Program-made: the position numbers and the translations under genes | Notes under the pieces: model-generated | Databases searched by the model: none | Told to the model about the DNA's origin: nothing | What the model saw: only the letters and a program-made list of their open reading frames with translations | Part shown: piece by piece, positions 13,879 to 20,091 of the stretch | Numbering within the stretch: position 1 is the stretch's first letter | Layout: the number at the start of each line of letters is the position of its first letter | DNA from: UBA3940 sp964506005 | GTDB lineage: Bacteria; Chloroflexota; Anaerolineae; Aggregatilineales; UBA3940 | Length of the DNA: 21,676 nt | Direction: 5' to 3' | Assembly: GCA_964506005.1 (NCBI GenBank) | Contig: CAZDLX010000045.1 | Coordinates: 1-21,676, forward strand

Positions 13879-14268
13879 ATGGCTCGTATCGAAGGTGTCG
13901 ACCTGCCGCGTGACAAGCGGGTCGAAGTCGCACTCACATACATCTATGGAATTGGCCGCACCCGGGCGAACGAGATTCTGAGCCGGGCGGGTATCGACCC
14001 GAACACGCGCGTCAAGGATCTGACTGAAGCTGAGATCCAGGCGATCCGCGATGACGTGGGCGGCAACTACCGCGTCGAGGGTGACCTCCGGCGCGAGGTT
14101 CAGCTCAACATCAAGCGCCTGATCGAGATCGGCAGCTACCGTGGCATGCGGCACCGCCGCAATCTGCCTGTGCATGGTCAGCGGACCAAGACGAACGCGC
14201 GTACGCGCAAGGGTCCCAAGAAGACCGTTCCGGGCCGTGGCCGCCGCCGTGGCGCAGGCAAGAAGTAG
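13879..14268 (+). CDS. rpsM: 30S ribosomal protein S13
   Basis: S13 bridges the subunits through helix B1 contacts and binds P-site tRNA via its tail. The 129-residue product starts MARIEGVDLPRDKRVEVALT and includes the helix-two-turns-helix region YGIGRTRANEIL, the RLIEIGSYRGMRHRRNLPVHGQRT signature region in its usual place, and a basic C-terminal tail (NARTRKGPKKTVPGRGRRRG). GGAGAGAT at about 13866 precedes the ATG. Length is normal. The order rpmJ-rpsM-rpsK-rpsD-rpoA-rplQ is standard. Confidence 0.98.
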   Translation: MARIEGVDLPRDKRVEVALTYIYGIGRTRANEILSRAGIDPNTRVKDLTEAEIQAIRDDVGGNYRVEGDLRREVQLNIKRLIEIGSYRGMRHRRNLPVHGQRTKTNARTRKGPKKTVPGRGRRRGAGKK

Positions 14269-14286
14269 TCGCAGGTACAAGAGCCT

Positions 14287-14306
14287 GGCTGCCCGGTTTG
14301 GCAGCC
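14287..14306 (+). other. Hairpin between rpsM and rpsK
   Basis: GGCTGCC (14287-14293) and GGCAGCC (14300-14306) form a perfect 7-bp stem around the loop CGGTTT, 18 bases after the rpsM stop. There is no T-run. It lies about 20 bases before the rpsK GGAGG, so it could affect rpsK expression or mRNA decay. Confidence 0.45.
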
Positions 14307-14336
14307 TGAGAGAAGACCGTAAAGGTTGGAGGAAGA

Positions 14337-14732
14337 ATGGGACGACGCAGACAGCAGCGTGGTGTCGCCCGCCGGGCACGCAAGAACGTACCGTACGGGC
14401 AGGCACACATCCACGCGACGTTCAATAATACGATCGTCACGATGACGGATCAGCAGGGCAACGCGATCTCGTGGGCGAGCGCCGGCCTGGCCGGTTTCAA
14501 GGGCTCTCGCAAGAGCACCCCTTACGCTGCCCAGATTGCCGGGCAGCGCGCCTCTGAGATGGCGATGGAGCACGGCATGCGCGAGGTTGACGTGTTCGTG
14601 AAGGGCCCCGGCCCTGGCCGCGAGTCGGCTATCCGGGCGATCGCCAGCAGCGGCATGAAGATCCGTTCTATCACCGACGAGACGCCGGTGCCGCATAACG
14701 GGTGCCGCCCGCGCAAGAAGCGCCGCGTCTAA
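14337..14732 (+). CDS. rpsK: 30S ribosomal protein S11
   Basis: S11 forms part of the 30S platform next to S7 and contacts mRNA at the E site. The 131-residue product contains GQAHIHATFNNTIVTMTDQQG, NAISWASAGLAGFKGSRKST, YAAQIAGQRA, and the signature VDVFVKGPGPGRESAIRAIA. It ends TPVPHNGCRPRKKRRV, the conserved C-terminal turn. GGAGG at 14328-14332 is only four bases from the ATG, a tight spacing. A 155-base structured gap follows before rpsD. Confidence 0.98.
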   Translation: MGRRRQQRGVARRARKNVPYGQAHIHATFNNTIVTMTDQQGNAISWASAGLAGFKGSRKSTPYAAQIAGQRASEMAMEHGMREVDVFVKGPGPGRESAIRAIASSGMKIRSITDETPVPHNGCRPRKKRRV

Positions 14733-14774
14733 TTCTGGCGCTGCACTTTGACAACTGAGTGTGTCTGATTGTTG

Positions 14775-14847
14775 ACGCTGCACCCATCTGGGGGCAGCGT
14801 GAGCGTGTGTAAACTTCTATGGCAGCAGATACGACCGGGCTGCCATA
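14775..14847 (+). promoter_or_regulatory. Two-hairpin leader upstream of rpsD (candidate)
   Basis: Two hairpins follow each other. The first is ACGCTGC (14775-14781) with GCAGCGT (14794-14800), continuing as CCC/GGG around ATCT. The second is TATGGCAGC (14818-14826) with GCTGCCATA (14839-14847), 9 perfect pairs around a 12-base loop. The octamer CGCTGCAC occurs twice (near 14739 and 14776), so alternative pairing with GCAGCG is possible. S4 autoregulates its own synthesis in both E. coli and B. subtilis, so a leader directly before rpsD is plausible. The ligand is not shown by sequence alone. Confidence 0.45.
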
Positions 14848-14887
14848 TCCAGCATTCACATCGACTGAAGGAAGAAGCACGAGAGAC

Positions 14888-15526
14888 ATGGCACGATATA
14901 CCGGACCACAGTGTAAGATCTGCCGCCGGGAGGGTGAGAAGCTGTTCCTGAAGGGAGCGCGCTGCCTGACCCCGAACTGCGGCATTGAGAAGCGGAATTA
15001 TCCGCCGGGCCCGCAGGGCAGCGAGGCGCAGTATCGCCGCAGCCGCGCCTCGGACTACTCGCGCCAGCTTCGCGAGAAGCAGAAGGTGCGCCGGATCTAT
15101 GGCGTGCTCGAGCGGCAGTTCCGCCGCTACTTCCGGGAGGCGCTGCAGCGCCCCGGCCTGACGGGTGAGAACCTGCTGAGCATCCTGGAGCAGCGGCTCG
15201 ACAACGTTGTTTACCGTCTCGGTTTCGCAGAGTCGCGGGCGCAGGCCCGGCAGCTCGTCCAGCACGGGCACTTCAACGTCAACGGGCGCCGGACGACGGT
15301 CCCGTCGACCATTGTGCAGCCCGGCGATAGCGTCCAGCTTCGCGAGGGCAGTCGCAGCCGCGCGTACTTCAAAGAGCTGCGCGAGACCGTCGGCGACCGG
15401 CCTGTGGCGGAGTGGCTCCGCCGGGATGCGGCGGCGCTCAGTGGTGAGATGCTGCGCGCGCCGGATCGCGCGGACATCGATTACACGATCAGCGAACAGC
15501 TCGTTGTTGAGTACTACAGCCGCTAG
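14888..15526 (+). CDS. rpsD: 30S ribosomal protein S4 (zinc-binding form)
   Basis: S4 nucleates 30S assembly and autoregulates in many bacteria. The ATG at 14888 gives 212 residues starting MARYTGPQCKICRREGEKLF, the usual N-terminus. An in-frame ATG at 14819 would add 23 residues lying in the leader hairpin and is rejected. Cys9, Cys12, Cys26 and Cys31 form the zinc-binding knuckle of C+ type S4 proteins. The S4 RNA-binding domain is visible around RLDNVVYRLGFAESRAQARQ and LVQHGHFNVNGRRTTVPS. The end, ISEQLVVEYYSR, is typical. The ribosome binding site is modest (GAGAG or AAGGAAG). Confidence 0.97.
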   Translation: MARYTGPQCKICRREGEKLFLKGARCLTPNCGIEKRNYPPGPQGSEAQYRRSRASDYSRQLREKQKVRRIYGVLERQFRRYFREALQRPGLTGENLLSILEQRLDNVVYRLGFAESRAQARQLVQHGHFNVNGRRTTVPSTIVQPGDSVQLREGSRSRAYFKELRETVGDRPVAEWLRRDAAALSGEMLRAPDRADIDYTISEQLVVEYYSR

Positions 15527-15550
15527 ATTGTGCCGGCTGAGGTAAGAGAA

Positions 15551-15608
15551 ACCGACTCCGGTATGCCGCCGCAGCAGGTGGACACCTGCGGTGCGTGCCG
15601 GCGTCGGT
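15551..15608 (+). promoter_or_regulatory. Long hairpin between rpsD and rpoA (candidate leader)
   Basis: ACCGAC (15551-15556) pairs with GTCGGT (15603-15608). After a T/C mismatch, CCGG (15558-15561) pairs with CCGG (15598-15601), then TATGC (15562-15566) with GCGTG (15593-15597, two wobbles), and CCGCAG (15569-15574) with CTGCGG (15586-15591). That is 21 pairs with small defects. The apical part has an alternative CAGGT/ACCTG hairpin. It lies between the S4 gene and rpoA, 42 bases before the rpoA ribosome binding site. A regulatory or processing role is inferred. Confidence 0.5.
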
Positions 15609-15665
15609 CTGTGAACGGGCGGCGTCGCCGGTTCGGTGAAGAGGGAGTATGAGGAGGCAAGTTCG

Positions 15666-16634
15666 TTGACCGCGAATACTATGGTGCTGCCCAAGATCGA
15701 ACGTGACGCAGTGTCACGCAACTACGGCCGTTTCTTTATTGGCCCGCTGGAGCGTGGCTTCGGCACGACGCTGGGTAACGCGCTGCGGCGCGTTATGCTG
15801 TCGTCACTGCCGGGTTCTGCCGTCACGTCGCTGCGGGTAGCCAATGTCCCTCACGAGTTCTCGGCGATTCCGAGCGTGCGTGAGGACATGACCCAGCTTA
15901 TTCTGAACGTCAAGCAGCTTCGTATGCTGCTGCATGACAATATCGAGTCGGCCCGCTGCCGCCTGGACGTGCAGGGCGCCGGCGTGGTAACTGCCGCAGA
16001 CCTGATCTGCCCGCCTGAGGTCGAGATCAAGAATCCCGACCAGTACCTGTTCAGCGTGGACGACGACCAGGCGCGCGTTGAGATCGAGCTCAACGTCGAG
16101 TCGGGCCGCGGCTACTCCCCGGCGGAGGAGCGCGGGCGGCTGCCTATCGGCGAAGTGCCGGTGGACGCGATCTTTAGCCCGATCCGCCGCGTGGCGTTTG
16201 ACGTCGAGCGGGCGCGCGTCGGGCAGAGAACGAACTACGACCGGATCATTCTGGAAATCTGGACGGATGGCACCATCGCGCCCGAGACGGCGATGAGTGA
16301 GGCCGCCACCATCCTGATGCAGCATCTGGGCATCATCGCCAACGTCGACCCCAGCATGTTCGCAGTCGGGGCGGCGCCGGCGGAGCCCGAGGAGCCGCAG
16401 CGTCCGGAGTACTACGACCAGCCCATCGAGACGCTCGACCTGAGCGTCCGCGTCTTCAACTCGCTGAAGCGCACGGGCATCACGACGATCGGCGAAGTGC
16501 TGGAAATCCTCGAGAAGGGTGAGGATGCCATGCTCGCCATTCGCAACTTTGGTGACAAGTCGCTCGACGAGCTGATGGAGCGTCTCAGCGAGAAGGGGTA
16601 CCTCTCCGAGAACGCTGCCGAGCCGGTCGAATAG
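15666..16634 (+). CDS. rpoA: DNA-directed RNA polymerase subunit alpha
   Basis: RpoA dimerises to start RNA polymerase assembly, and its C-terminal domain contacts UP elements and activators. I prefer the TTG at 15666, 8 bases after a strong GAGGAGG (15651-15657), giving 322 residues. The ATG at 15681 is 23 bases from that site, and the GTG at 15636 lies upstream of it. The N-terminal domain shows YGRFFIGPLERGFGTTLGNA and LRRVMLSSLPGSAVTSLRV. The linker is acidic and proline-rich (APAEPEEPQRPEYYDQPIE). The C-terminal domain starts at LDLSVRVFNSLKRTGITTIG and ends NFGDKSLDELMERLSEKGYL. Start codon choice is the only uncertainty. Confidence 0.96.
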   Translation: MTANTMVLPKIERDAVSRNYGRFFIGPLERGFGTTLGNALRRVMLSSLPGSAVTSLRVANVPHEFSAIPSVREDMTQLILNVKQLRMLLHDNIESARCRLDVQGAGVVTAADLICPPEVEIKNPDQYLFSVDDDQARVEIELNVESGRGYSPAEERGRLPIGEVPVDAIFSPIRRVAFDVERARVGQRTNYDRIILEIWTDGTIAPETAMSEAATILMQHLGIIANVDPSMFAVGAAPAEPEEPQRPEYYDQPIETLDLSVRVFNSLKRTGITTIGEVLEILEKGEDAMLAIRNFGDKSLDELMERLSEKGYLSENAAEPVE

Positions 16635-16685
16635 CTGACGGGCGGCACACTTCAATTACTGTCTGAAGAGGGGCGTTGAACCAAC

Positions 16686-17192
16686 ATGCGTCATAGAGTA
16701 GCGGGTCGCACCCTGGGGCGCGACACCAAGCATCGGAAAAGCCTGCGGCGGAACCTCATCTCCGAGCTGTTCCGCCACGGCAAGATCAAGACGACCGAGG
16801 CCAAGGCGAAGGCCGTGCGCGGCCAGGCCGAGAAGTACATCACGCTGGCGCGCAACCGCGGCGACGCCGAGCGCCTGCTTGAGCTGGTCGAGAGTGACGA
16901 GGCGGCTCTGCGCCGCGCGCTGACTCCCGCCCAGGCCGAGCGCCTGCTGCGGCTGCACGAGGACGACCAGGTGGATGACCTGGAGCGCGAGGCACGCGCC
17001 ATCGCCGTGCACGCGCAGCGGCTCGTCGCGCGGGACATCCACGACCGGGAGGTGCTGTACCGGCTCTTCCACGAGATCGCGCCGCGTTACGTGAACCGGC
17101 CCGGCGGTTACACCCGCATCGTGAGCATCGGCCCGCGCAAGGGCGATGCCGCGAACATGGTGTACCTGATGTTGGTCGAGGGCGAGGACTAG
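16686..17192 (+). CDS. rplQ: 50S ribosomal protein L17 with internal insertion
   Basis: L17 lies near the exit of the peptide tunnel. The 168-residue product starts MRHRVAGRTLGRDTKHRKSL and ends GGYTRIVSIGPRKGDAANMV plus YLMLVEGED, both canonical. Between the helix ending ITLARNR (about residue 58) and RLVARDIHDREVLYRLF (about 112) it has about 48 extra residues compared with E. coli L17 (127 residues in all). The insert is charged and probably helical (AERLLELVESDEAALRRALT, then AQAERLLRLHEDDQVDDL). The frame is open throughout. AGAGGGG lies 12 bases before the ATG. truA follows by 12 bases, probably in the same transcript. Confidence 0.96.
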   Translation: MRHRVAGRTLGRDTKHRKSLRRNLISELFRHGKIKTTEAKAKAVRGQAEKYITLARNRGDAERLLELVESDEAALRRALTPAQAERLLRLHEDDQVDDLEREARAIAVHAQRLVARDIHDREVLYRLFHEIAPRYVNRPGGYTRIVSIGPRKGDAANMVYLMLVEGED

Positions 17193-17204
17193 CCCGCCGC
17201 CCTA

Positions 17205-17957
17205 ATGGCTGGTACCGCCCGCTTCCGGGCGACCGTCGCCTACGACGGCACTGCTTACCACGGTTTTCAGAGGCAGGCTAACGCCAGCCCAACGGTGCAG
17301 GAGGTGCTTGAAGCAGCCCTGCACCGCATCAGTGGGGAAGCAGCCGGCGTGGTGGGAGCGGGGCGCACCGATGCGGGGGTCCACGCGACCGGGCAGGTGA
17401 TCGCCTTTGACCTTGATTGGCGGCACTCCGAGCAGGACCTGCGCAGCGCGCTGAACGCCAACCTGCCCGCCGACGTGGTGGCCAGGGAAGTAGAAGCAGC
17501 GGCGCCGGGGTTCCACCCGCGCTACGATGCGCGCCGCCGGAGCTACGTATACCGGGTATACGTCGCCCCCGTGCGAGACCCGTTCCGGCGCTTCCGGGCG
17601 TGGCACCTTTACACCGAGCTTGACGAGGCGGCGATGCACGAGGCAGCGCTGTGCCTCGCGGGCGAGCACGATTTCAGCACGTTCGGGACGCCGCCGCAGG
17701 GTGAAAACGCCGTGCGCACGGTCTTTCAGGCGGGCTGGGCGGCGCATGAGAGAGGCGAGTACTGGTTCACCATTACCGCCAATGCGTTTCTGTTCCGTAT
17801 GGTGCGGTCCATCGTCGGGACGCTGGTGCTGGTGGGGCAGGGGCACATGACAGCCGGTGACTTTCGGGGTATACTCGCCGCCCGTGACCGGAATCTCTCG
17901 GGGCCAGCGGCCCCGGCACATGGCCTGACACTTGTTAGGGTAGACTATAGCGACTGA
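17205..17957 (+). CDS. truA: tRNA pseudouridine(38-40) synthase TruA
   Basis: TruA converts uridines 38-40 of the tRNA anticodon stem to pseudouridine. The 250-residue product shows RATVAYDGTAYHGFQRQANA at the N-terminus and the catalytic motif GAGRTDAGVHA with Asp56. Further family marks are FHPRYDARRRSYVYRVYV, HDFSTFGTPP and FLFRMVRSIVGTLVLVGQG. Length is in the usual range (E. coli 270). It follows rplQ closely and precedes rplM, as in many Gram-positive and Chloroflexota genomes. Its 3' end contains the promoter-like element at 17847-17875 that probably drives rplM-rpsI. Confidence 0.97.
   Translation: MAGTARFRATVAYDGTAYHGFQRQANASPTVQEVLEAALHRISGEAAGVVGAGRTDAGVHATGQVIAFDLDWRHSEQDLRSALNANLPADVVAREVEAAAPGFHPRYDARRRSYVYRVYVAPVRDPFRRFRAWHLYTELDEAAMHEAALCLAGEHDFSTFGTPPQGENAVRTVFQAGWAAHERGEYWFTITANAFLFRMVRSIVGTLVLVGQGHMTAGDFRGILAARDRNLSGPAAPAHGLTLVRVDYSD
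17847..17875 (+). promoter_or_regulatory. Promoter inside truA for rplM-rpsI
   Basis: ATGACA (17847-17852) and TATACT (17870-17875) are separated by 17 bases, with 5 of 6 matches each. The predicted start is near 17882, about 130 bases before the rplM GTG. The leader contains a 6-bp hairpin, GCCGCC (17965-17970) with GGCGGT (17980-17985). Confidence 0.6.
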
Positions 17958-18011
17958 AGCCACAGCCGCCGCACGAGCCGGCGGTGATGGGTCGATGAGG
18001 AGTTTGGCAGC

Positions 18012-18446
18012 GTGAAGACTTATACGACGAAGAAGGATGACATCGAGCGCCAGTGGTTCGTCGTCGATGCGACGGACCAGACGCTGGGCCGCATGTCGTC
18101 GCAGATCGCGAGCATCCTGCGCGGCAAGCACAAGCCGATCTTCTCGCCGCACATGGACACCGGTGACTACGTCATCGTCGTCAACGCGGAGAAGATCCAC
18201 GTGACGGGCAACCGGCTGGACGAGAAGATGTACCACCACCACTCCGGCTATCCCGGTGGGCTGCGCTCCCGGACGCTGCGCCAGATGCTGGCGTCGAAGC
18301 CGGAGGAAGTGATCTACGAAGCCGTCCGGCGGATGCTCCCGAAGAACAACCTGGGCCGGCATATGCTGAAGAAGCTGAAGGTCTACGCGGGGCCTGAGCA
18401 CCCGCATGAGGCTCAGCAGCCGGCAGCCCTCGAGCTGGAAAAGTAG
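18012..18446 (+). CDS. rplM: 50S ribosomal protein L13
   Basis: L13 is an early 50S assembly protein. The start is GTG at 18012, with GAGGAG at 17997-18002 nine bases upstream, giving 144 residues. The sequence runs MKTYTTKKDDIERQWFVVDA, then LGRMSSQIASILRGKHKPIF, GDYVIVVNAEKIHVTGNRLD, the YHHHSGYPGGL signature, and AVRRMLPKNNLGRHMLKKLK near the C-terminus. Length matches the family. It is paired with rpsI 25 bases downstream, as in almost all bacteria. Confidence 0.97.
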   Translation: MKTYTTKKDDIERQWFVVDATDQTLGRMSSQIASILRGKHKPIFSPHMDTGDYVIVVNAEKIHVTGNRLDEKMYHHHSGYPGGLRSRTLRQMLASKPEEVIYEAVRRMLPKNNLGRHMLKKLKVYAGPEHPHEAQQPAALELEK

Positions 18447-18471
18447 AGACTGAGGAAGAGGACCATACGGC

Positions 18472-18879
18472 ATGGCTAGCGAGCAGCAGCAGCAGTATTA
18501 CGAAGGCGTCGGGCGCCGCAAGCGCTCGTCGGCACGCGTGCGCATTTACCCGGGCGGTGAAGGCCGCATCCTGGTGAACGACAAGCCGGGCGAGGAGTAC
18601 TTCTCGCGCCCGGGCGACCTGGAAGACATCATGAAGCCGCTTGAGCTGACCGGCATGGCGGGCCGCTTCGACGTGACCGTGCACGTGTACGGTGGCGGCG
18701 TGACCGGCCAGACGGACGCCGCGCAGATGGGCCTGGCCCGCGCGCTCGTCGCCTACGACGAGGAAGTGCAGTCGGCGCTCCGCAAGACCGGCATGCTCAC
18801 CCGCGATGCGCGTGAGAAGGAACGGAAAAAGCCCGGTCTCAAGCGCGCCCGCAAGGCCCCGACCTACACCAAGCGTTAA
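18472..18879 (+). CDS. rpsI: 30S ribosomal protein S9
   Basis: S9 reaches the P-site tRNA with its C-terminal tail. The 135-residue product has a short Q-rich leader (MASEQQQQYYEG), then VGRRKRSSARVRIYPG, the GGGVTGQTDAAQMGLARALV signature, and the basic tail DAREKERKKPGLKRARKAPT ending YTKR, whose final Lys-Arg is conserved. GAGGAAGAGGACC-like purines precede the ATG. It ends the L13-S9 pair, and the next 333 bases have no gene. Confidence 0.98.
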   Translation: MASEQQQQYYEGVGRRKRSSARVRIYPGGEGRILVNDKPGEEYFSRPGDLEDIMKPLELTGMAGRFDVTVHVYGGGVTGQTDAAQMGLARALVAYDEEVQSALRKTGMLTRDAREKERKKPGLKRARKAPTYTKR

Positions 18880-18943
18880 GTCGCTGGAATGGGTGGCTGG
18901 CCGCAGCCAGGGCGTCTCTTCAGAGGCGTAATCCCACCCCCGA

Positions 18944-18965
18944 CGTTCCACTCTCAGATGGAACG
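18944..18965 (+). other. Perfect 7-bp hairpin after rpsI
   Basis: CGTTCCA (18944-18950) and TGGAACG (18959-18965) enclose an 8-base loop. The hairpin is near the long inverted repeat and may belong to the same element. No T-run follows. Confidence 0.45.
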
Positions 18966-18968
18966 CCA

Positions 18969-19030
18969 CCCCCTCCCCGCCAGCAAGGAGGGGTTCACGC
19001 GCCTCCCCTTCCCTGCTGGCGGGGAAGGGG
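18969..19030. repeat. Long inverted repeat, possible dispersed intergenic element
   Basis: The left arm 18969-18985 and right arm 19014-19030 pair at 16 of 17 positions; the core is CCCCGCCAGCA with TGCTGGCGGGG. The 28-base interior can form GGAGG/CCTCC (18987-19006). The flank continues as C- and G-runs (CCGGGGGATGGGGG). Low-complexity C/G-run palindromes of this style are often multicopy between genes in high-GC bacteria, but copy number cannot be judged from one window. Confidence 0.6.
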
Positions 19031-19100
19031 CCGGGGGATGGGGGCCGATTGGCTGCTGAACACAAGCTCTAGCCCTCATGCGCCAGGTCGGACCCATGAT

Positions 19101-19124
19101 GATAGGCCGCGCGAGCGGTCTATT
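19101..19124 (+). terminator. Terminator-like hairpin upstream of the methyltransferase gene
   Basis: ATAGGCCGC (19102-19110) pairs with GCGGTCTAT (19115-19123) around a GCGA tetraloop of the GNRA class, with one more wobble pair outside. The stem is followed by TTGATT, a weak T-rich tail. It lies 20 bases before the next promoter, a fitting place to end upstream transcription. Confidence 0.5.
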
Positions 19125-19143
19125 TGATTCCGCCACGGTGCGC

Positions 19144-19173
19144 ATGACACCGCCGGGCGTTGCGCCCTATAAT
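19144..19173 (+). promoter_or_regulatory. Promoter for the methyltransferase-mazG unit
   Basis: ATGACA (19144-19149) and TATAAT (19168-19173) are separated by 18 bases: 5 of 6 and 6 of 6 matches. The predicted start is near 19180, about 33 bases before the ATG at 19213. It shares its -35 form with the promoter inside truA. Confidence 0.65.
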
Positions 19174-19212
19174 CAGGGGGCTGGGCACGCAGCAGGAGAC
19201 GAAAGGGCCTGA

Positions 19213-20064
19213 ATGGCTGCGCTGATCGTCCTATCACACTACCAGACGCGGGAGCTGCTCGCGGCACGCGAGCGAGGCGACGCGGAGGTCGAAGTCTCGC
19301 CGGACCTCAACCTCACGACGGCGACGGTCCGCCTGACGGACGAGGGCGTTGTCTTCCCCGGCGGCGAGTGCCTGTCCTGGGCGGACGCGGAGACGATCAC
19401 TGCCTCGGAGAACGCCTGCTACGTGCTGAGCGGCGGCACGGTGCAGCCCATCAAGGTCTTTTCCGAGACCACGAACTGGGTGCGCAGCCTGTACCCGACG
19501 CGCCGCGCGCCGACGACGCTGGTCTCCGGGCTGACGATGCACCGCATCGAGGGGCGCATCGACCCGCACCAGGACACGCTGAACAAGATCAGGGCGGCCA
19601 GCCCGGTTGTGGGGCAGGTGCTCGACACGGCGACGGGGCTCGGCTACACGGCGATTGAGGCGGCGAGGACCGCCACGAAGGTCACGACGGTCGAGATCGA
19701 CCCGGCCAGCCTGGAGATCGCGCGGCTCAACCCGTGGTCGCAGGATCTTTTCGACAATCCGCTGATCGAACAGATCATCGGGCATGTATGGGATGTCGTG
19801 GAAACGATGGAGGATGAAACCTTCACGACGATCATCCACGACCCGCCTGCCTTCAGCCTCGCGGGGGAGCTGTACTCCGGCGAGTTCTACGCGGAGCTAT
19901 ACCGCGTGCTGCGCTGGAAGGGCCGCCTGTTCCACTACATCGGCGACCCGGACAGCCGCACCGTCCAGCGGACGCAGCGCGGCGTGATCAAACGGCTGCA
20001 CGATGCAGGCTTCTCGCAGGTGAAGCAGAAGCCGCGCGCCTTTGGCGTGCTCGCGACCAAGTAG
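19213..20064 (+). CDS. SAM-dependent methyltransferase, archaeal-type (COG2521-like)
   Basis: A class I SAM-dependent methyltransferase of unknown substrate. In the 283-residue product the first 110 residues form a beta-rich domain, followed by IDPHQDTLNKIRA. The SAM-binding motif I is LDTATGLGYTAIEAA (137-151), the acidic motif II is VEIDP (160-164), and motif IV is IIHDPPAFSLAGELYSGEFY (208-226), whose Asp-Pro-Pro resembles amino-methyltransferases and spermidine-synthase-like folds. The layout matches what I recall of COG2521, described as archaeal methyltransferases. It has its own promoter and is followed 27 bases later by mazG, so the two are probably co-transcribed. The substrate cannot be told from sequence. 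Confidence 0.8.
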   Translation: MAALIVLSHYQTRELLAARERGDAEVEVSPDLNLTTATVRLTDEGVVFPGGECLSWADAETITASENACYVLSGGTVQPIKVFSETTNWVRSLYPTRRAPTTLVSGLTMHRIEGRIDPHQDTLNKIRAASPVVGQVLDTATGLGYTAIEAARTATKVTTVEIDPASLEIARLNPWSQDLFDNPLIEQIIGHVWDVVETMEDETFTTIIHDPPAFSLAGELYSGEFYAELYRVLRWKGRLFHYIGDPDSRTVQRTQRGVIKRLHDAGFSQVKQKPRAFGVLATK

Positions 20065-20091
20065 CGATTGACAGTGAGGGATTGAGGACGT

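Larger units (their letters stand above)
18880..19212 (+). other. Gene-free region of 333 bases with multiple hairpins
   Basis: I see no open frame with family character and no tRNA here. From left to right it holds GGGTGG/CCACCC (18891-18939) enclosing the hairpins GGCTG-GCCG-CAGCC and CGTCTC-TTCA-GAGGCG, then CGTTCCA/TGGAACG (18944-18965), a long inverted repeat (18969-19030), a terminator-like hairpin (19101-19124) and a promoter (19144-19173). It separates the ribosomal genes from the methyltransferase-mazG unit. Confidence 0.85.

Noticed and set aside
14748..14776. TTGACA followed by a possible -10 upstream of rpsD
   Set aside because: The -35 match is perfect, but no TATAAT-like hexamer lies 15-19 bases downstream; nearby TAAACT is too far away.
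14819..14887. Extended rpsD start at 14819
   Set aside because: The extra 23 residues are not S4-like and the start lies inside the leader hairpin; MARYTGPQC at 14888 is the family start.
18880..19212. tRNA or small RNA gene in the gap after rpsI
   Set aside because: No cloverleaf with a T-loop consensus or CCA end was found; the inverted repeats explain the visible structure better.
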